DNA from: Fidelibacterota bacterium
GTDB lineage: Bacteria > Fidelibacterota > Marinisomatia > Marinisomatales > Marinisomataceae
DNA length: 44,868 bases
Direction of reading: 5' to 3'
Assembly (NCBI GenBank): GCA_017856055.1
Contig: JAFMFP010000004.1
Location: 1-44,868 of the forward strand
Part shown: one piece after another, positions 28,328 through 36,631 of the stretch
Layout of the letters: the number at the start of each line of letters is the position of its first letter
Position numbering within the stretch: the stretch's first letter is position 1
The notes under the pieces: generated by a model
Seen by the model: the letters and a program-made list of their open reading frames with translations, nothing else
What the model was told of the DNA's origin: nothing
Database searches by the model: none
Translations under genes and position numbers: made by a program

Positions 28328-29199
28328 AAATATTGATTGCTATTGGAGGAATAGATTTTTCAAAACCTACCCTCAATATGGGTATGGAAATTGCGAGTGC
28401 ATTTGAAGCATCGTCAACAATAGCATATGTTGGAAAAAAAATTAGTCAATTCTCTGAAAAAGACGTGAGTGTTGTTCATCAAAGTTTAGATAATAGACAA
28501 CTGTATAGACCTGGAATCAGAACGTTAGAATGGGCTTGTAATTTTCTAGAAACCAAAGGTTATATCGATAGTAATTCTTCTGCAAATTTTGATGACCATC
28601 TATTAATTGATGAAGATAATTCTAGAATGAAAGTATTATTAAAATCAAAAAACTCAGATAACATAGATTTGATATTAAGAACTGGTGAAATTATTGATCA
28701 ACTTAGAGATGAAGTTTTTTCGAATGGACATGACATTACTGTTGTTGGTGGAGGGAAAAATAAAGGAATCTATCATGATTTGATAGAATTTATCCACTCA
28801 TCAATTTTAGTAGTAAAAAACTTTTCATTTAATAAGAAGTATAAGATTCTTCTTCCAATAAACAATACTAAGGGGTCAAAGAAAGCAACTGAAATGGCTA
28901 TTAGACTTGCCCAACACTATAAAACTGAAATACATATTGTTTATGTTAAAGATAAGAAAGAGAAGGATGTAGTAAAATCAATTGAGACAACCTCTAATCA
29001 ACTTTCAAAACTTAAGATTAAAAATGAAACTTTTCTCCTTGAAGGAGACCCGGTAAAGTCGATTACAGAATTTGCAAAAGATGATTATATCATCTCTTTA
29101 GGAGTATCCAATAAAAATCCTATCAAAAACTTTTTCTTTGGAAGTAAGCCAATCAGCATATCTAAACAATGTAATTGTCCTGTACTTCTTGTTAAATAA
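28324..29199 (+). CDS. tandem universal stress protein (UspA domains)
   Basis: 291 aa with two Usp-like halves. The first starts MKILIAIGGIDFSKPTLNMG; the second starts near 175 (YKILLPINNTKGSKKATEMAI) and ends with FGSKPISISKQCNCPVLLVK, the usual Usp end. The ATP-binding G-x2-G-x9-G(S/T) pattern is not clean in either half. Translationally coupled to the SLC13-type transporter (ATGA), so it may modulate the transporter, as Usp domains do in some transport proteins (inference). It ends exactly where the converging tpx stop begins. Confidence 0.82.
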   Translation: MKILIAIGGIDFSKPTLNMGMEIASAFEASSTIAYVGKKISQFSEKDVSVVHQSLDNRQLYRPGIRTLEWACNFLETKGYIDSNSSANFDDHLLIDEDNSRMKVLLKSKNSDNIDLILRTGEIIDQLRDEVFSNGHDITVVGGGKNKGIYHDLIEFIHSSILVVKNFSFNKKYKILLPINNTKGSKKATEMAIRLAQHYKTEIHIVYVKDKKEKDVVKSIETTSNQLSKLKIKNETFLLEGDPVKSITEFAKDDYIISLGVSNKNPIKNFFFGSKPISISKQCNCPVLLVK

Positions 29200-29706
29200 T
29201 TACTTTTGAATAATTTCTAATACCTTATCGTAATCAGGTTCATGTCCAGTTTGTTCAACTAGTTCTGTGTATTCGATAGTTCCATTTTGATTTAATACAA
29301 GAACACATCGAGCTAAGAGTCCTTGAAATTTTGCGTTTTGGTGAATGATTCCATATTTTTCCCCAAATTGATGATTTCTCATATCTGACAAGAAAACAAC
29401 ATTATTTAAATCGTTTTCATAACAAAAATTTTCTTGATTCCATGGCAAATCTTTAGAAATACACAATACGATAACATCATTCAATGTTTCAACAATTTCA
29501 TTGAAGCGTTTAGCAGAAGCTGAGCAAACAGGAGTGTTTATTGTTGGGAAAATATTCATCACAATTCTTTTACCGGCGTAATCACCTAGTGATCGATTTT
29601 CCAAGTTTTTCCCTTCGACTAATAGAAAATCTGGCGCTTGTGAACCTACTGAAGGAAGGTTACCATTTAACTGAACTATTGTTTCCCCTAAAAGAACCTG
29701 AGTCAT
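29200..29706 (-). CDS. tpx: thiol peroxidase (Tpx, atypical 2-Cys peroxiredoxin)
   Basis: Reduces peroxides with thioredoxin as reductant. 168 aa, normal length. Seen: peroxidatic Cys61 in TPVCSAS and resolving Cys95 in NFCYEN, the same 34-residue spacing as E. coli Tpx (Cys61/Cys95). Good Shine-Dalgarno (GAGGT) before the ATG. Divergent from the Fe-SOD gene, so peroxide and superoxide defence share one spacer. Its stop directly abuts the Usp stop. Confidence 0.95.
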   Translation of the reverse strand: MTQVLLGETIVQLNGNLPSVGSQAPDFLLVEGKNLENRSLGDYAGKRIVMNIFPTINTPVCSASAKRFNEIVETLNDVIVLCISKDLPWNQENFCYENDLNNVVFLSDMRNHQFGEKYGIIHQNAKFQGLLARCVLVLNQNGTIEYTELVEQTGHEPDYDKVLEIIQK

Positions 29707-29786
29707 TTTTATACCTCATATATTTGATTAAAATTTTATAAATTGACTTAAAATTTAATTACATAAAAAAAAATTATGGAGAAATT

Positions 29787-30380
29787 ATGAGCAAATTTTT
29801 ACTTCCGACACTACCTTACAACGAAAATAGTTTATCCCCAGTTATTTCTTCTGCAACTGTTGATCTTCACTATGGCAAACATCATCAAGCATATTACACA
29901 ATGCTAAACAATTTAATTGAAAACTCAGAATACGAAAGTATGAGCTTAGATGAGATAGTTATAAAAAGTTTTAATGATAAACAGCAAAAAATTTTTAATA
30001 ATGCTGGTCAAGCTTGGAACCATAATTTATACTGGAATCAAATGTCTCCAAATGGGAAAACGATGATTCAATCAAAACTAGCCTCTAAAATTGAAGAATC
30101 TTTCGAAACTTTTGACAACTTTGTTCAACAATTTACTACTGCCTCATTAGGAGTTTTTGGAAGTGGTTGGACATGGTTAGTTGAAAAAGATAATACGCTT
30201 GCAATTATGGGTCTTCCTAATGCTGAAAACCCACTAACATATAATCAGCATGCATTGATGGGAATAGATGTATGGGAACATGCTTACTATCTAGACTATA
30301 AGAATCTTCGAGGTGATTACGTTAAAGCTATTTTAGAAAATTTAATTAACTGGGATTTTGTAGAAAATCGTCTTTCTTAG
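29787..30380 (+). CDS. sodB: superoxide dismutase, Fe type
   Basis: Cytosolic Fe/Mn-family SOD of 197 aa. Metal ligands seen: His28, His79, Asp161 and His165 (DVWEHAYYLDY). Gln75 in AGQAWNH sits in the N-terminal half as in Fe-SODs; Mn enzymes usually carry it later. The SOD signature SGWTWLV is present. No signal peptide. Shine-Dalgarno GGAG at 29778-29781. A possible -35 TTGACT lies at 29743, but the -10 is poor. Followed five bases later by thiN. Confidence 0.95.
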   Translation: MSKFLLPTLPYNENSLSPVISSATVDLHYGKHHQAYYTMLNNLIENSEYESMSLDEIVIKSFNDKQQKIFNNAGQAWNHNLYWNQMSPNGKTMIQSKLASKIEESFETFDNFVQQFTTASLGVFGSGWTWLVEKDNTLAIMGLPNAENPLTYNQHALMGIDVWEHAYYLDYKNLRGDYVKAILENLINWDFVENRLS

Positions 30381-30385
30381 TCTCA

Positions 30386-31006
30386 ATGGACATAGTAGAG
30401 CATGCAACTCTTGTTCTTAACGGACAATTCCCTTTAAATAAGGAACATATAACATTAATTAAAGGGTCACCTAATTTAATTGCTGCCGATGGATCCTTAA
30501 ACAACTTGATTGAAAATAAAATTATTCCTCAATATGTAATTGGGGATATGGATTCGGTTGAAAAAAATCTTATTGAAAAATATAATATTGAATCCACTAA
30601 AATTAAGGACCAAAGTAAAACAGATTTTGAAAAAATTTTAATTTGGTGTTTAGAAAAAAAAATTCAAAAAATATCTATTTTTGGCATAAGCGGTAAGGAT
30701 GAAGATCATCATTTATCAAATCTGCTGACTTTGAATAAGTTTTCTCAAAAAATAATTCTACAAGCTTTTACGGATAATTTTATCATTACACCAATCTCTT
30801 CTTATAAAAAATTTAAATCATTTAAAAATCAAATTGTGAGTATCATGACATTTGAAAAAGAGAGTTTGATTCAATCTAAAAACTTATTTTACGAACTTAA
30901 TCAAGCAAAAATTACCCCATCAAATTTTTCTATAAGAAATATATCGATGGGCGACCAATTTGAAATTGAGACTTCAAATAAAGTTTTAATTTTTCAAAAA
31001 AATTAA
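30386..31006 (+). CDS. thiN: thiamine pyrophosphokinase
   Basis: Phosphorylates thiamine to ThDP, the cofactor of the transketolase encoded in this window. 206 aa. Seen: NLIAADGSLNNL, VIGDMDSV, DQSKTDFEK and ISGKDEDHHLSNL, the four conserved TPK motifs (AADGG, GDLDS, DQxxTD, GxxDHxLxN). No Shine-Dalgarno. Five bases after sodB. No TPP riboswitch is present upstream. Its stop directly abuts the stop of the converging aldolase gene. Confidence 0.9.
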   Translation: MDIVEHATLVLNGQFPLNKEHITLIKGSPNLIAADGSLNNLIENKIIPQYVIGDMDSVEKNLIEKYNIESTKIKDQSKTDFEKILIWCLEKKIQKISIFGISGKDEDHHLSNLLTLNKFSQKIILQAFTDNFIITPISSYKKFKSFKNQIVSIMTFEKESLIQSKNLFYELNQAKITPSNFSIRNISMGDQFEIETSNKVLIFQKN

Positions 31007-31993
31007 TTAAAGAAGTCCTTGAGAGGCTAAACTATTAGCCTTTGCTCTATTTAAAAAAGCTTTCTGACCAGGGAAAATATTACTTGATTGACCTTTCCAA
31101 GTATTGAGAGCTGATGTCTGTAAAGCTCTACCATATGAAAAAGTTAACTTCCATGGATTTGTTGATAGATTCATTTGATTTAAATGACGAGTTGCTAAAT
31201 CTTCAGATTGTCCGCCTGACAGGAATGCAATACCGGGAACACTGGATGGTACATTATTTTTTAAACACTGTAAAGTCAATTCTGCAACCTCTTCAATGCT
31301 GGACTGAGAACTACATTCATAACCAGATAAAACCATATTTGGTTTCAAAATCATTCCTTCAAAATTGATAGATTTTGAACTTAAAGATTCAAAAACCAAA
31401 TTTAATACTTTTGAGGTCACATCATATGACTTTTGAATAGAATGATTACCATCCATCAGAACTTCCGGTTCGACAATTGGGACTAATCCGATTGATTGAC
31501 AGATTAAAGCATACTCTGCAAGATCTTCAGAATTTTTTTGAATACATTGATCGCTTGGAAGATCGTTAGTTATATGGAAAACAGATCTCCATTTAGAAAA
31601 CTTAGCACCTCTAGAGAAATAAAAAGATGATCTATCATACAAATCTTCAAGGCCTATGGTTCGTTGTTCTTGTTTAGCAGAATCCAAAGATGTCAACCCT
31701 AAGTCTACCTTGATTCCAGGTAAAATATTTTTTGATGACAAAAATTCTGGATACAATTGACCTGAAGAAAGATCTTTCTGAGTGAAAGTTTCATCGAATA
31801 AAATGATACCACTAATATAGTTTTCTAATTCAGGAGAATTAAAAAGCATGTCTCTATATTGATTTCTAGTTAATGCATTAGATTCAAGATTAATAGAATC
31901 AAATCTCTTTTTGCATGTAGGAGTACTCTCATCAGCAGCAAGGATACCTTTTCCAGACTGAACCATTTGATTAGCTATTTTTTCAAGACTCAT
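31007..31993 (-). CDS. fructose-bisphosphate aldolase, class I
   Basis: Schiff-base aldolase of the animal/plant-like class I family, interconverting FBP and triose phosphates. 328 aa. Seen: GKGILAADESTPT at 14-26, ILFDETFTQ, FSKWRSVF with Lys134, VPIVEPEVL and the Schiff-base Lys217 in ILKPNMVLSG. It lies three bases downstream of a GlpX-type FBPase gene, a gluconeogenic pair. The C-terminus ends in SLASQGLL. Confidence 0.94.
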   Translation of the reverse strand: MSLEKIANQMVQSGKGILAADESTPTCKKRFDSINLESNALTRNQYRDMLFNSPELENYISGIILFDETFTQKDLSSGQLYPEFLSSKNILPGIKVDLGLTSLDSAKQEQRTIGLEDLYDRSSFYFSRGAKFSKWRSVFHITNDLPSDQCIQKNSEDLAEYALICQSIGLVPIVEPEVLMDGNHSIQKSYDVTSKVLNLVFESLSSKSINFEGMILKPNMVLSGYECSSQSSIEEVAELTLQCLKNNVPSSVPGIAFLSGGQSEDLATRHLNQMNLSTNPWKLTFSYGRALQTSALNTWKGQSSNIFPGQKAFLNRAKANSLASQGLL

Positions 31994-31996
31994 AAG

Positions 31997-32932
31997 TTAA
32001 TATTCTCTTTCAATAAGATTAATCTCTGATGAATTACCAAAAATAATTTTGGAAAAAACTTTAATCGAATTTTTGTTGAATTTAACACCAGGAACCCACC
32101 CATCGCAAACACCTGTTGCTATAAAAAAATAATCTTCTCCTTTACAAAGTTCATTTTCAGACCAAATTTTATCAATTTGATTACCCAGCATTTTTTTTGA
32201 TCGATTAAGAAAAGATTGATTGTCAAAAATAAGCTTTCCTAAGAAAAATCCACCCAATGCTTTAACAGCAGCTGCTGTAATAACTCCTTCTGGGGCAGCT
32301 CCAATTCCATATAGTAAATCAACCTTTCCTTCCGCCGCTTCAATTCCGGCTGAAACATCACCATCAGATATTAAAATTGGTGTTGAGCCAAAATCTTTAA
32401 CTTCTTTTATCAGTTTATCATGTCTTTCTCTATCAAGAATGACTATCTTCAAGTCCTCAGGATTTTTCTTTAAAACCTCACAAGTGATTGAAAGATTTTT
32501 TTTAACAGAATGATTGATTGATAAATGATTTTTTAAGGATTTCTGACCACAAATTTTCATCATGTAAGTATCCGGAGCATTGAGAAGAGTGTTTTCTCCA
32601 GAAATAACTAACACTGTCATGGAATTAGGTAAATTATTTGCACAATTAGTTGTGCACTCTAATGGATCGACTGCAAGTTCTAGTTTCATCCCAGATTTAT
32701 TTTTACCAAGAATTTCGCCAATGAAAAGCATCGGAGCATCATCTCTTTCACCTTCTCCAATCACAACCTTAGTTGAGTGCTGATTTAAATTAAGTGCATT
32801 CCTCAAAGAATCAGTTGCAAGTTTATCCGCTAACTTTCCATCTCCCTTGCCTCTAACAGTTGCAGCAGAAATAGCTGCTTTTTCCGAAGCAATTAAAAAA
32901 TCTTTATAATTAGAAATAACACTATTAATCAT
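31997..32932 (-). CDS. glpX: fructose-1,6-bisphosphatase, class II (GlpX type)
   Basis: Hydrolyses FBP to fructose-6-P in gluconeogenesis, with lithium-sensitive Mg/Mn chemistry in this family. 311 aa, a little short. Metal-site motifs seen: GKGDGKLAD (Asp31), GEGERDDAPML (Glu62) and VDPLECTT (Asp89, Glu92), plus LLYGIGAAPEGVITA. The DPxEGT motif has Cys93 where Gly is normal. Overlaps the upstream gene by eight bases. Some family members also hydrolyse sedoheptulose bisphosphate; that cannot be excluded. Confidence 0.92.
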   Translation of the reverse strand: MINSVISNYKDFLIASEKAAISAATVRGKGDGKLADKLATDSLRNALNLNQHSTKVVIGEGERDDAPMLFIGEILGKNKSGMKLELAVDPLECTTNCANNLPNSMTVLVISGENTLLNAPDTYMMKICGQKSLKNHLSINHSVKKNLSITCEVLKKNPEDLKIVILDRERHDKLIKEVKDFGSTPILISDGDVSAGIEAAEGKVDLLYGIGAAPEGVITAAAVKALGGFFLGKLIFDNQSFLNRSKKMLGNQIDKIWSENELCKGEDYFFIATGVCDGWVPGVKFNKNSIKVFSKIIFGNSSEINLIEREY

Positions 32933-33446
32933 TCAATGAGTCAATTAATTTAAAAAAATCTTTAATTGTTTCTGGCTTGGAATACCCTTGAAAATATCCC
33001 TGAACAATACCTTCTTTATCCAATACATAGATATAGCAATCGGATTTATCATTGATTCCTAAGCTTTTATAGTACTTTTTAAGGGGGCCATAATATGTTA
33101 CTGTAAAGTCATGCAACGGCTTTGGAACGCCTCCCCTCATACCTCCATCAATCCAATTTCGAGCCATTTTCCATTGAGCTCCTAACATTGGTATTTCATA
33201 ATATAGAACTGACTGATTCAGACCATATTTTTTTAAAAATTCATCTGCCCAACTATTAATACAATATTGAGCTTGCTGTTTGAATGCAACTGATAGAACA
33301 GTGACTTGATTATTTAAATCATCAGGAAAAGTAACACTTTTCTCAGAAAGCGATATTCCTTTTATGGTTGGAAATTTTACACCAACTGGATTACTAGAAG
33401 CATTTAATATGCTAAATAACATGACTAGAAAATAAAACTTTTTCAT
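32925..33446 (-). CDS. exported thioredoxin-fold-like protein
   Basis: 173 aa with a signal peptide (about 1-17, cleavage near NASS). After it, FPTIKGISLSEKSVTFPDDL and VTVLSVAFKQQAQYCINSW resemble the start of a peroxiredoxin/TlpA-type fold, with a lone Cys62 instead of CxxC; YVLDKEGIVQGYFQGY is the beta-hairpin typical of such folds. Overall it recalls the mitochondrial ATP10 family, but I cannot be sure. ATGA overlap with the upstream YwaF-like gene. Function not assigned. Confidence 0.55.
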   Translation of the reverse strand: MKKFYFLVMLFSILNASSNPVGVKFPTIKGISLSEKSVTFPDDLNNQVTVLSVAFKQQAQYCINSWADEFLKKYGLNQSVLYYEIPMLGAQWKMARNWIDGGMRGGVPKPLHDFTVTYYGPLKKYYKSLGINDKSDCYIYVLDKEGIVQGYFQGYSKPETIKDFFKLIDSLND

Positions 33447-34168
33447 GATTTTCCTCTATTGATTAAAAACATTGGTAAATAAAGAAATAAAAATACTAAA
33501 AATCCAATTACGATTGAAGGAACTATATGCATTGGAGGATTTTGAAAAATCGCTGGGAAAAAATCCATAATTGATGCTCCCCCAGGAGGACTAGCCAAAT
33601 ACCATAAATTGGATTGATAATTTGGATCGGCAAAGATATTAACTACAAGATTGATTATGTAAATAAAAGGGAACATCATAAAGGCATATTTCCATGCATT
33701 TAACAAAGAATGAAAAGTTATTATTGGTTTGTAAATTTTTAAAATGTACATAATGCCAAAAAATAAAAGACCGTGACCAAAGAATAATGAAATAAAATCA
33801 ATATGTGGAAATCCAAATTCAATATCAGGAGTTAATAAAGCCATACATCCTCCTCCTAATCCCCAAAAATATGCAAAATCAAAAAACTTTTTATTTTTAG
33901 TGATTAAATACAGACCTGTCGCATACGATGAGATATGACATAAATGAAGCGGAATGGTATTTGACCATTTAAAATCACCTAGAACTGTTAAATAAAATGG
34001 TTTGAATAATTCATTGCTAATTAATAAGGCAGCTAGACCTATAGTAAATTTATTTATTGCATTATTATTTAATGATTTTTTTAATAAACCAGGTAACAAT
34101 AATGATATCAAAACAATTATTAATAATGTTTTAATATGTATCGGGCCAAATAAAATAAATGAAGTCAT
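33443..34168 (-). CDS. YwaF/TMEM164-type integral membrane protein
   Basis: 241 aa with about seven membrane helices. HLCHISSYATGLYL, FFDFAYFWGLGGGCMALLTPDI and SLWY-like YLASPPGGASIMDFF match the TIGR02206 (YwaF) pattern, including the conserved His/Cys cluster near residue 77. TMEM164 relatives act as acyltransferases on lipids in animals; bacterial YwaF function is not established. Couples to the next gene by ATGA. Confidence 0.75.
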   Translation of the reverse strand: MTSFILFGPIHIKTLLIIVLISLLLPGLLKKSLNNNAINKFTIGLAALLISNELFKPFYLTVLGDFKWSNTIPLHLCHISSYATGLYLITKNKKFFDFAYFWGLGGGCMALLTPDIEFGFPHIDFISLFFGHGLLFFGIMYILKIYKPIITFHSLLNAWKYAFMMFPFIYIINLVVNIFADPNYQSNLWYLASPPGGASIMDFFPAIFQNPPMHIVPSIVIGFLVFLFLYLPMFLINRGKS

Positions 34169-34200
34169 AGTTTTAATCTAGTTGTTTTCATATTAAACAA

Positions 34201-34641
34201 TCAAATAATCTCAAATAAAAACCCTAATAAAATAATCATTAGTAACCCACGTGATATCCACAAGATTGTACGGAAAAAATTAAATAATAGAAGTTTCTTA
34301 AAGGTTAGATTATCAAAAGCTTTCGCAAGTTGATTGTGAATAGGAACAATTCCTAAAAAAGTCAGAGCCCATATTGATAAAACAAGAATTAAATTAATCA
34401 GAAAAACTATACTTATCATATTGTCTTGATTGTTAAGGTAAAGAATCAATGAAGAAACTAATTCTACTAACATTAACGGAATGACAACGAAAGAAATTCT
34501 TTTAGAATGAAAACGATGAAATTCTTCAAACTGTCTATTTGAAACATATCGGAATGATGGATAGTGTACAAATTGAATGGTAAGGATTAGGCCAACTAAA
34601 ATAAATGCAGAGACTATGTTTAATAACAAAATATATGTCAT
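34201..34641 (-). CDS. small four-helix membrane protein
   Basis: 146 aa with four hydrophobic segments (about 5-25, 50-68, 78-98, 118-144). The first loop carries FVHYPSFRYVSNRQFEEFHRFHSKRI, rich in His and aromatic residues, a pattern seen in DUF1772-like small membrane proteins, possibly a heme or metal site. I do not recognise a function. The start overlaps the SDR stop (ATGA). Confidence 0.65.
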   Translation of the reverse strand: MTYILLLNIVSAFILVGLILTIQFVHYPSFRYVSNRQFEEFHRFHSKRISFVVIPLMLVELVSSLILYLNNQDNMISIVFLINLILVLSIWALTFLGIVPIHNQLAKAFDNLTFKKLLLFNFFRTILWISRGLLMIILLGFLFEII

Positions 34642-35396
34642 CGAACATAGCTTCCAGCATTGATATCAATGTTGGATCCTGTTCCATGATCAAAACCACC
34701 AGAACAAATCAGTGCTATGATAGGCGCAATATCTTTGGGCTCAGTCAATTCAGTCAGAGCAATATCTTTAACAACAAAATCTTCTCCATATTTATCTATT
34801 GATTTTTGAGCCATCGCCGTTCTGGTAAAACCTGGAGCAATAGAAAAAGCTTTTATTCCCTCTTTCCCAAAATTTCTAGCGACCGATCGAATAATTGCTA
34901 CCATACCTGCTTTAGATGCTGCATAGGCTAGGTAATCTTTGGTGTCTCCTCTAAACGCTGCTCTTGATGCGATATTGATGATTCTACCTGATTGATTAGC
35001 TATGAAATGTGGTAAAGACTTTTTAATTAATAGGCTTGAAGAAAGCAAATTAATGTTCATTATCTTTTCCCAATTATCAATCCATGTTTTGTCATCAAGA
35101 GAAATATCATTCATAATTGATGTCCCGGCGTTATTTATCAAAACATCAATTTTTTCCAATTCTTGAACAGAAAAATTAAAAAAATCAATGGTTTGATTTA
35201 AGTTATTAAAGTCTGCTTGAAAAATTTTGACTTGCTTAGGATATTGCTTTTTTAATTTATCAACTCCACTAGAATTATTATTATAATGAAGAATACATTT
35301 GGCACCAGATTCTAAAAGTAATTCAGCAGTTGCAAAACCAATTCCGCTATTAGCTCCAGTTAAAATGACATTGGTGTTATTAAGTTTAATTTCCAT
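34638..35396 (-). CDS. short-chain dehydrogenase/reductase
   Basis: 252 aa from the ATG at 35396. Classical SDR: TGxxxGxG at 13-20 (TGANSGIG), NNAG at about 88-91, catalytic Ser144, Tyr158 and Lys162 (YAASK), and a PG motif after the active site (SIAPGFTRT). 3-oxoacyl-ACP-reductase-like overall; the true substrate is unknown. The open frame extends to a TTG at 35405; the ATG overlaps the upstream gene's stop (TAATG) and is preferred. Confidence 0.85.
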   Translation of the reverse strand: MEIKLNNTNVILTGANSGIGFATAELLLESGAKCILHYNNNSSGVDKLKKQYPKQVKIFQADFNNLNQTIDFFNFSVQELEKIDVLINNAGTSIMNDISLDDKTWIDNWEKIMNINLLSSSLLIKKSLPHFIANQSGRIINIASRAAFRGDTKDYLAYAASKAGMVAIIRSVARNFGKEGIKAFSIAPGFTRTAMAQKSIDKYGEDFVVKDIALTELTEPKDIAPIIALICSGGFDHGTGSNIDINAGSYVR

Positions 35397-35815
35397 TAGT
35401 GACAACTTGCATTATATTTTTTCAATCTCCAATAATTATATGGCCAAGGAGTTATAAAACCTACAATTAACATTATTGGAACTGCATACCATACAATCAT
35501 AGCGCCACCAGTAAGAAAATAATCTGTCAAGTTCATTGCTAACTCCATGGCTATCATTGATATAAATGACATTCCGAAAGCAGTTTTTAAAGCTTCAGTA
35601 AAATTCATCTGTTTTGATAAGATATAAGTTTCCAACATGATACTAGTAGCTAATCCATTTATCATGGCTAGCAACATAACTTGCCATACCATCCAAGAAT
35701 GTTCAATTATTTGAAAAGCATAGATTGTACAAAAATCACCTATGGAGCAACCTAGCAAACACCAAGCAGTGTTTATAGCTGATTTTTTCCAAGTATGCTT
35801 GCATTTCCAGTTCAT
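35396..35815 (-). CDS. DUF4396-type membrane protein
   Basis: 139 aa, four membrane segments. CLLGCSIGDFCTIYAF at 19-34, GMSFISMIAMELAMNLTDY and the C-terminal PWPYNYWRLKKYNASCH match DUF4396 as I remember it. The paired Cys, Met-rich helix and C-terminal Cys-His suggest metal contact, perhaps copper (inference only). First gene of a minus-strand run to the aldolase gene; divergent from the barrel protein. Confidence 0.75.
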   Translation of the reverse strand: MNWKCKHTWKKSAINTAWCLLGCSIGDFCTIYAFQIIEHSWMVWQVMLLAMINGLATSIMLETYILSKQMNFTEALKTAFGMSFISMIAMELAMNLTDYFLTGGAMIVWYAVPIMLIVGFITPWPYNYWRLKKYNASCH

Positions 35816-35880
35816 AATTTCTGTAGTTTTTTATATTAATTAGATTTAATATAGTAAATTAAAAACTATAAGGTAAAAAT

Positions 35881-36384
35881 ATGAAAAAGATTTTTGGTTT
35901 ACTTGCTTTTATTTCAATGATTTTCGCTCAAGATGTTTCTGAAAACTCTTATCTAATGGGTGGACAGATAGGTTCTGGAAGTTTTTGGGTCGGAAGTGAA
36001 ATACTTCAATATGATGTAGTTGGTGGAAATGCTCCTGAAAATGTACAGGGCGATCCTACTTTTACTTTAAAACCTGAACTTGGTTTTTTCTTTAGAAATA
36101 ATTTAGCTTTCTATGCCAAATATTATAAAGAAAATGGACTTGGTACTGAATATGGCCTAGGCTTAATGTATACCATGCCAGATTTTTACATCAATGGAGT
36201 TTTCAAAAATAAAGATGCTGATGATCAGCACATTCAAGGCACCATTGGAAAACTTTTTCAACTTGAGACATCTCCTGCCTATTTAACTGTTGGTCTTAAC
36301 TATAGTCTATATTCTGAAAATCAAGAAAAACAACTCCAACTATTGATTAAGGGTTTGTATGTTGGTTTTGGAATGACTTTTTAA
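35881..36384 (+). CDS. small outer-membrane beta-barrel protein
   Basis: 167 aa. Signal peptide 1-16 (cleavage after MIFAQ region). The mature part shows alternating hydrophobic strands (SYLMGGQIGSGSFWVGSE, LAFYAKYYKEN, YLTVGLNYSLYSEN) and ends in YVGFGMTF, with a terminal Phe as recognised by the BAM complex. Size fits an eight-strand barrel (OmpW/OmpX class). Shine-Dalgarno AAGG before the ATG. Monocistronic between divergent and convergent neighbours. Confidence 0.75.
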   Translation: MKKIFGLLAFISMIFAQDVSENSYLMGGQIGSGSFWVGSEILQYDVVGGNAPENVQGDPTFTLKPELGFFFRNNLAFYAKYYKENGLGTEYGLGLMYTMPDFYINGVFKNKDADDQHIQGTIGKLFQLETSPAYLTVGLNYSLYSENQEKQLQLLIKGLYVGFGMTF

Positions 36385-36403
36385 TTTTTAAGTCATCCAT
36401 TAT

Positions 36404-36631
36404 TTAGAGTTGCATCGTTTTTTTTCTTAAAAATTCAAGGTTTAGTGCGCTTACTATTGTTATAAAAAAATAATAAGAAGAAATATTAATTTTCATCCAA
36501 TGAAGTAAACTGAGGAAAATACTACTCAATAGTAAAAATAGATTTAAAAAAACTAATAATTTTAAGCTGATTGACAGTTGTTTAAAATAAAATCTTAAAA
36601 AAATAATCCAAGCTAGTAATTTACTTTTCAT
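36404..36631 (-). CDS. 75-aa two-helix membrane protein
   Basis: From the ATG at 36631: two hydrophobic segments (about 23-42 and 48-65), basic ends and no recognisable motif. The ATG overlaps the SDR stop by 11 bases; the open frame reaches a TTG at 36640 that is less likely. Function unknown; its reality rests on operon position and the clean start. Confidence 0.5.
   Translation of the reverse strand: MKSKLLAWIIFLRFYFKQLSISLKLLVFLNLFLLLSSIFLSLLHWMKINISSYYFFITIVSALNLEFLRKKTMQL

Noticed and set aside
30381-30385. Possible TPP riboswitch before thiN
   Set aside because: Only five bases separate sodB and thiN.
32220-32783. Plus-strand frames opposite glpX
   Set aside because: Antisense shadows of a conserved enzyme with no start signals.
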